From Anaerolineaceae bacterium UBA6801 (GTDB lineage Bacteria; Chloroflexota; Anaerolineae; Anaerolineales; Anaerolineaceae): 5,418 nt of DNA. The stretch's first letter is position 1. The number at the start of each line of letters is the position of its first letter. The notes under the pieces were generated by a model. It saw only the letters and a program-made list of their open reading frames with translations. It had not been told where the DNA came from and searched no databases. The DNA is taken from positions 140 to 5,557 of the forward strand of contig DKFH01000065.1 of NCBI GenBank assembly GCA_002452315.1. The letters are read 5' to 3'. Position numbers and translations under genes: made by a program. Shown here in pieces: positions 4,642 through 5,418 of the stretch.

Positions 4642-5418
4642 TCACCACTTTAGAATTTCATCCCTGACCTCCCCCCATTTGAGCGCGTCGGCGATGCCTT
4701 CTTGAATCGTTTTACCCGCCGTCCAGCCCAGCAAAGCCAGGGCTTTATCCGCGTTGGCGTACGACCCGGCCACGTCGCCCGGGCGGGGCGGCATCTCCCG
4801 TTTGGGGATCTGGCGGCCCAACACCTGTTCAAAGGCTGCCACCATTTCGCGCACGGTGACGCCCTCCCCGGTGCCGAGGTTGATGACGGCGTAATCCTTA
4901 CAGGACGCTTCGCTGGGGGTTTTGGGGCTTTCATTGGTATTAATCACGGCATCAAATTTTTCCACCGCCTTGATGTGTGCCAGGGCTAAATCCCATACGT
5001 GGATGTAATCCCGGATGCCCGTGCCATCCCGGGTGGGCCAATCGGTGCCGGTGATGTGAAACTCTGCTGCTTCACCCTGCGCCACAGCGACCAGGCGGCC
5101 GAGGATGTGGCTGGGATCTTTGATGTGCAGCCCTGTGCGCATCTGCGGGTCAGCCCCGATGGGGTTGAAGTAGCGCAGGGCAATGCCCTTCAGACCGTAG
5201 GCGTGGCAAAAGTCCTTCAGAACCATCTCCATCATGTACTTGGTGCGTGCATAGGGGCTGTTGGGGTTAAGGGGCGATGCTTCAGTGACCATGAAACCAG
5301 GCACCACATCATAAATGGCCGCCGATGAGCTGAACACGACCCGGGGATAGCCCAAATTGGCCAGTAGGTAGAAGAAATCCATCGATTTGACCACGTTCTC
5401 GCGGTAATACTCGTAGGG
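4642..5418 (-). CDS. galE: UDP-glucose/UDP-N-acetylglucosamine 4-epimerase GalE (C-terminal part; 5' end outside window)
   Basis: A cytoplasmic NAD-bound extended SDR interconverting UDP-Glc and UDP-Gal, and possibly UDP-GlcNAc and UDP-GalNAc. 258 residues are visible. GalE is about 330-340 aa, so the NAD-binding GxxGxxG end lies beyond the window. The frame stays open to base 5418 and encodes YYRENVVKS, the classic GalE strand. The GTG at 5394 is an internal Val, not a start. Seen: VVFSSSAAIY (catalytic Ser, codon 5325-5323), YARTK (Tyr 5253-5251, Lys 5241-5239), LRYFNPIGA, GTGIRDYIHVWDLA, NLGTGEGVTVREM, and RPGDVAGSYAN then ALLGW. The residue at the substrate gatekeeper position (before the Tyr of YAN) is Ser, the small type linked to dual specificity. 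An extra acidic/Pro-rich loop (codons 4953-4891) precedes the NLGTG strand. The C-terminal stop (TGA) follows LKW, a normal end. Function is likely to supply Gal/GalNAc for the glycan locus next door. Confidence 0.93.
   Translation of the reverse strand, partial: PYEYYRENVVKSMDFFYLLANLGYPRVVFSSSAAIYDVVPGFMVTEASPLNPNSPYARTKYMMEMVLKDFCHAYGLKGIALRYFNPIGADPQMRTGLHIKDPSHILGRLVAVAQGEAAEFHITGTDWPTRDGTGIRDYIHVWDLALAHIKAVEKFDAVINTNESPKTPSEASCKDYAVINLGTGEGVTVREMVAAFEQVLGRQIPKREMPPRPGDVAGSYANADKALALLGWTAGKTIQEGIADALKWGEVRDEILKW

Noticed and set aside
4999..5328. + strand ORF opposite galE, plus similar ones at 4702-4989 and 3645-3851
   Set aside because: Antisense to genes with recognisable motifs, with no RBS or family match. 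Shadows caused by codon bias.

Overview
The window is about 57% GC (estimate by eye) and reads as part of a cell-surface polysaccharide locus from a Gram-negative-type or Chloroflexota-like environmental bacterium. The organism call is an inference. It rests on the general character of the proteins (Anaerolineae-like sugar-nucleotide enzymes, a DUF5668/LiaF-like membrane protein) and on an AT-rich heptanucleotide array. No rRNA or marker gene is present to confirm it.

Left half, + strand (1-3245): a tight cluster of three genes. The first is the 3' part of a WbpA/TviB-type UDP-N-acetylglucosamine 6-dehydrogenase. It overlaps by one base (TAATG) an extended-SDR nucleotide-sugar epimerase of the UDP-uronate 4-epimerase type. 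About 25 nt later comes a 453-aa Wzx-like flippase. The likely logic is oxidation of UDP-GlcNAc to its uronate, C4 epimerisation to the galacto form, then transfer of the lipid-linked glycan across the membrane. The 25-nt gap between epimerase and flippase is bridged by a 10-codon ORF whose start overlaps the upstream stop (ATGA) and whose stop overlaps the flippase start (GTGA).

Middle (3246-3478): an AT-rich gap with a possible promoter, a small hairpin touching a strong Shine-Dalgarno sequence, and a 24-codon ORF. That ORF stops 3 nt before the convergent stop of the next gene.

Right half, - strand (3479-5418): a DUF5668/LiaF-like four-helix membrane protein, then an unrecognised 105-aa soluble protein with a good sigma70-type promoter and RBS. 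A 239-nt gap follows, holding 11 consecutive degenerate 7-nt units. The last gene is galE (UDP-glucose 4-epimerase), cut by the window end. GalE has a small residue (Ser) at the gatekeeper position, which in characterised homologues allows UDP-GlcNAc/GalNAc epimerisation, and an extra loop of about 16 residues before the NLGTG strand. GalE may therefore feed the same glycan pathway.

No RNA gene, CRISPR array, insertion sequence or attachment site is visible. The genes are ordinary for a glycan locus. The more unusual items are the heptad array overlapping a promoter, the minicistron relay, and the 24-codon ORF. Nothing here amounts to a clearly new system.
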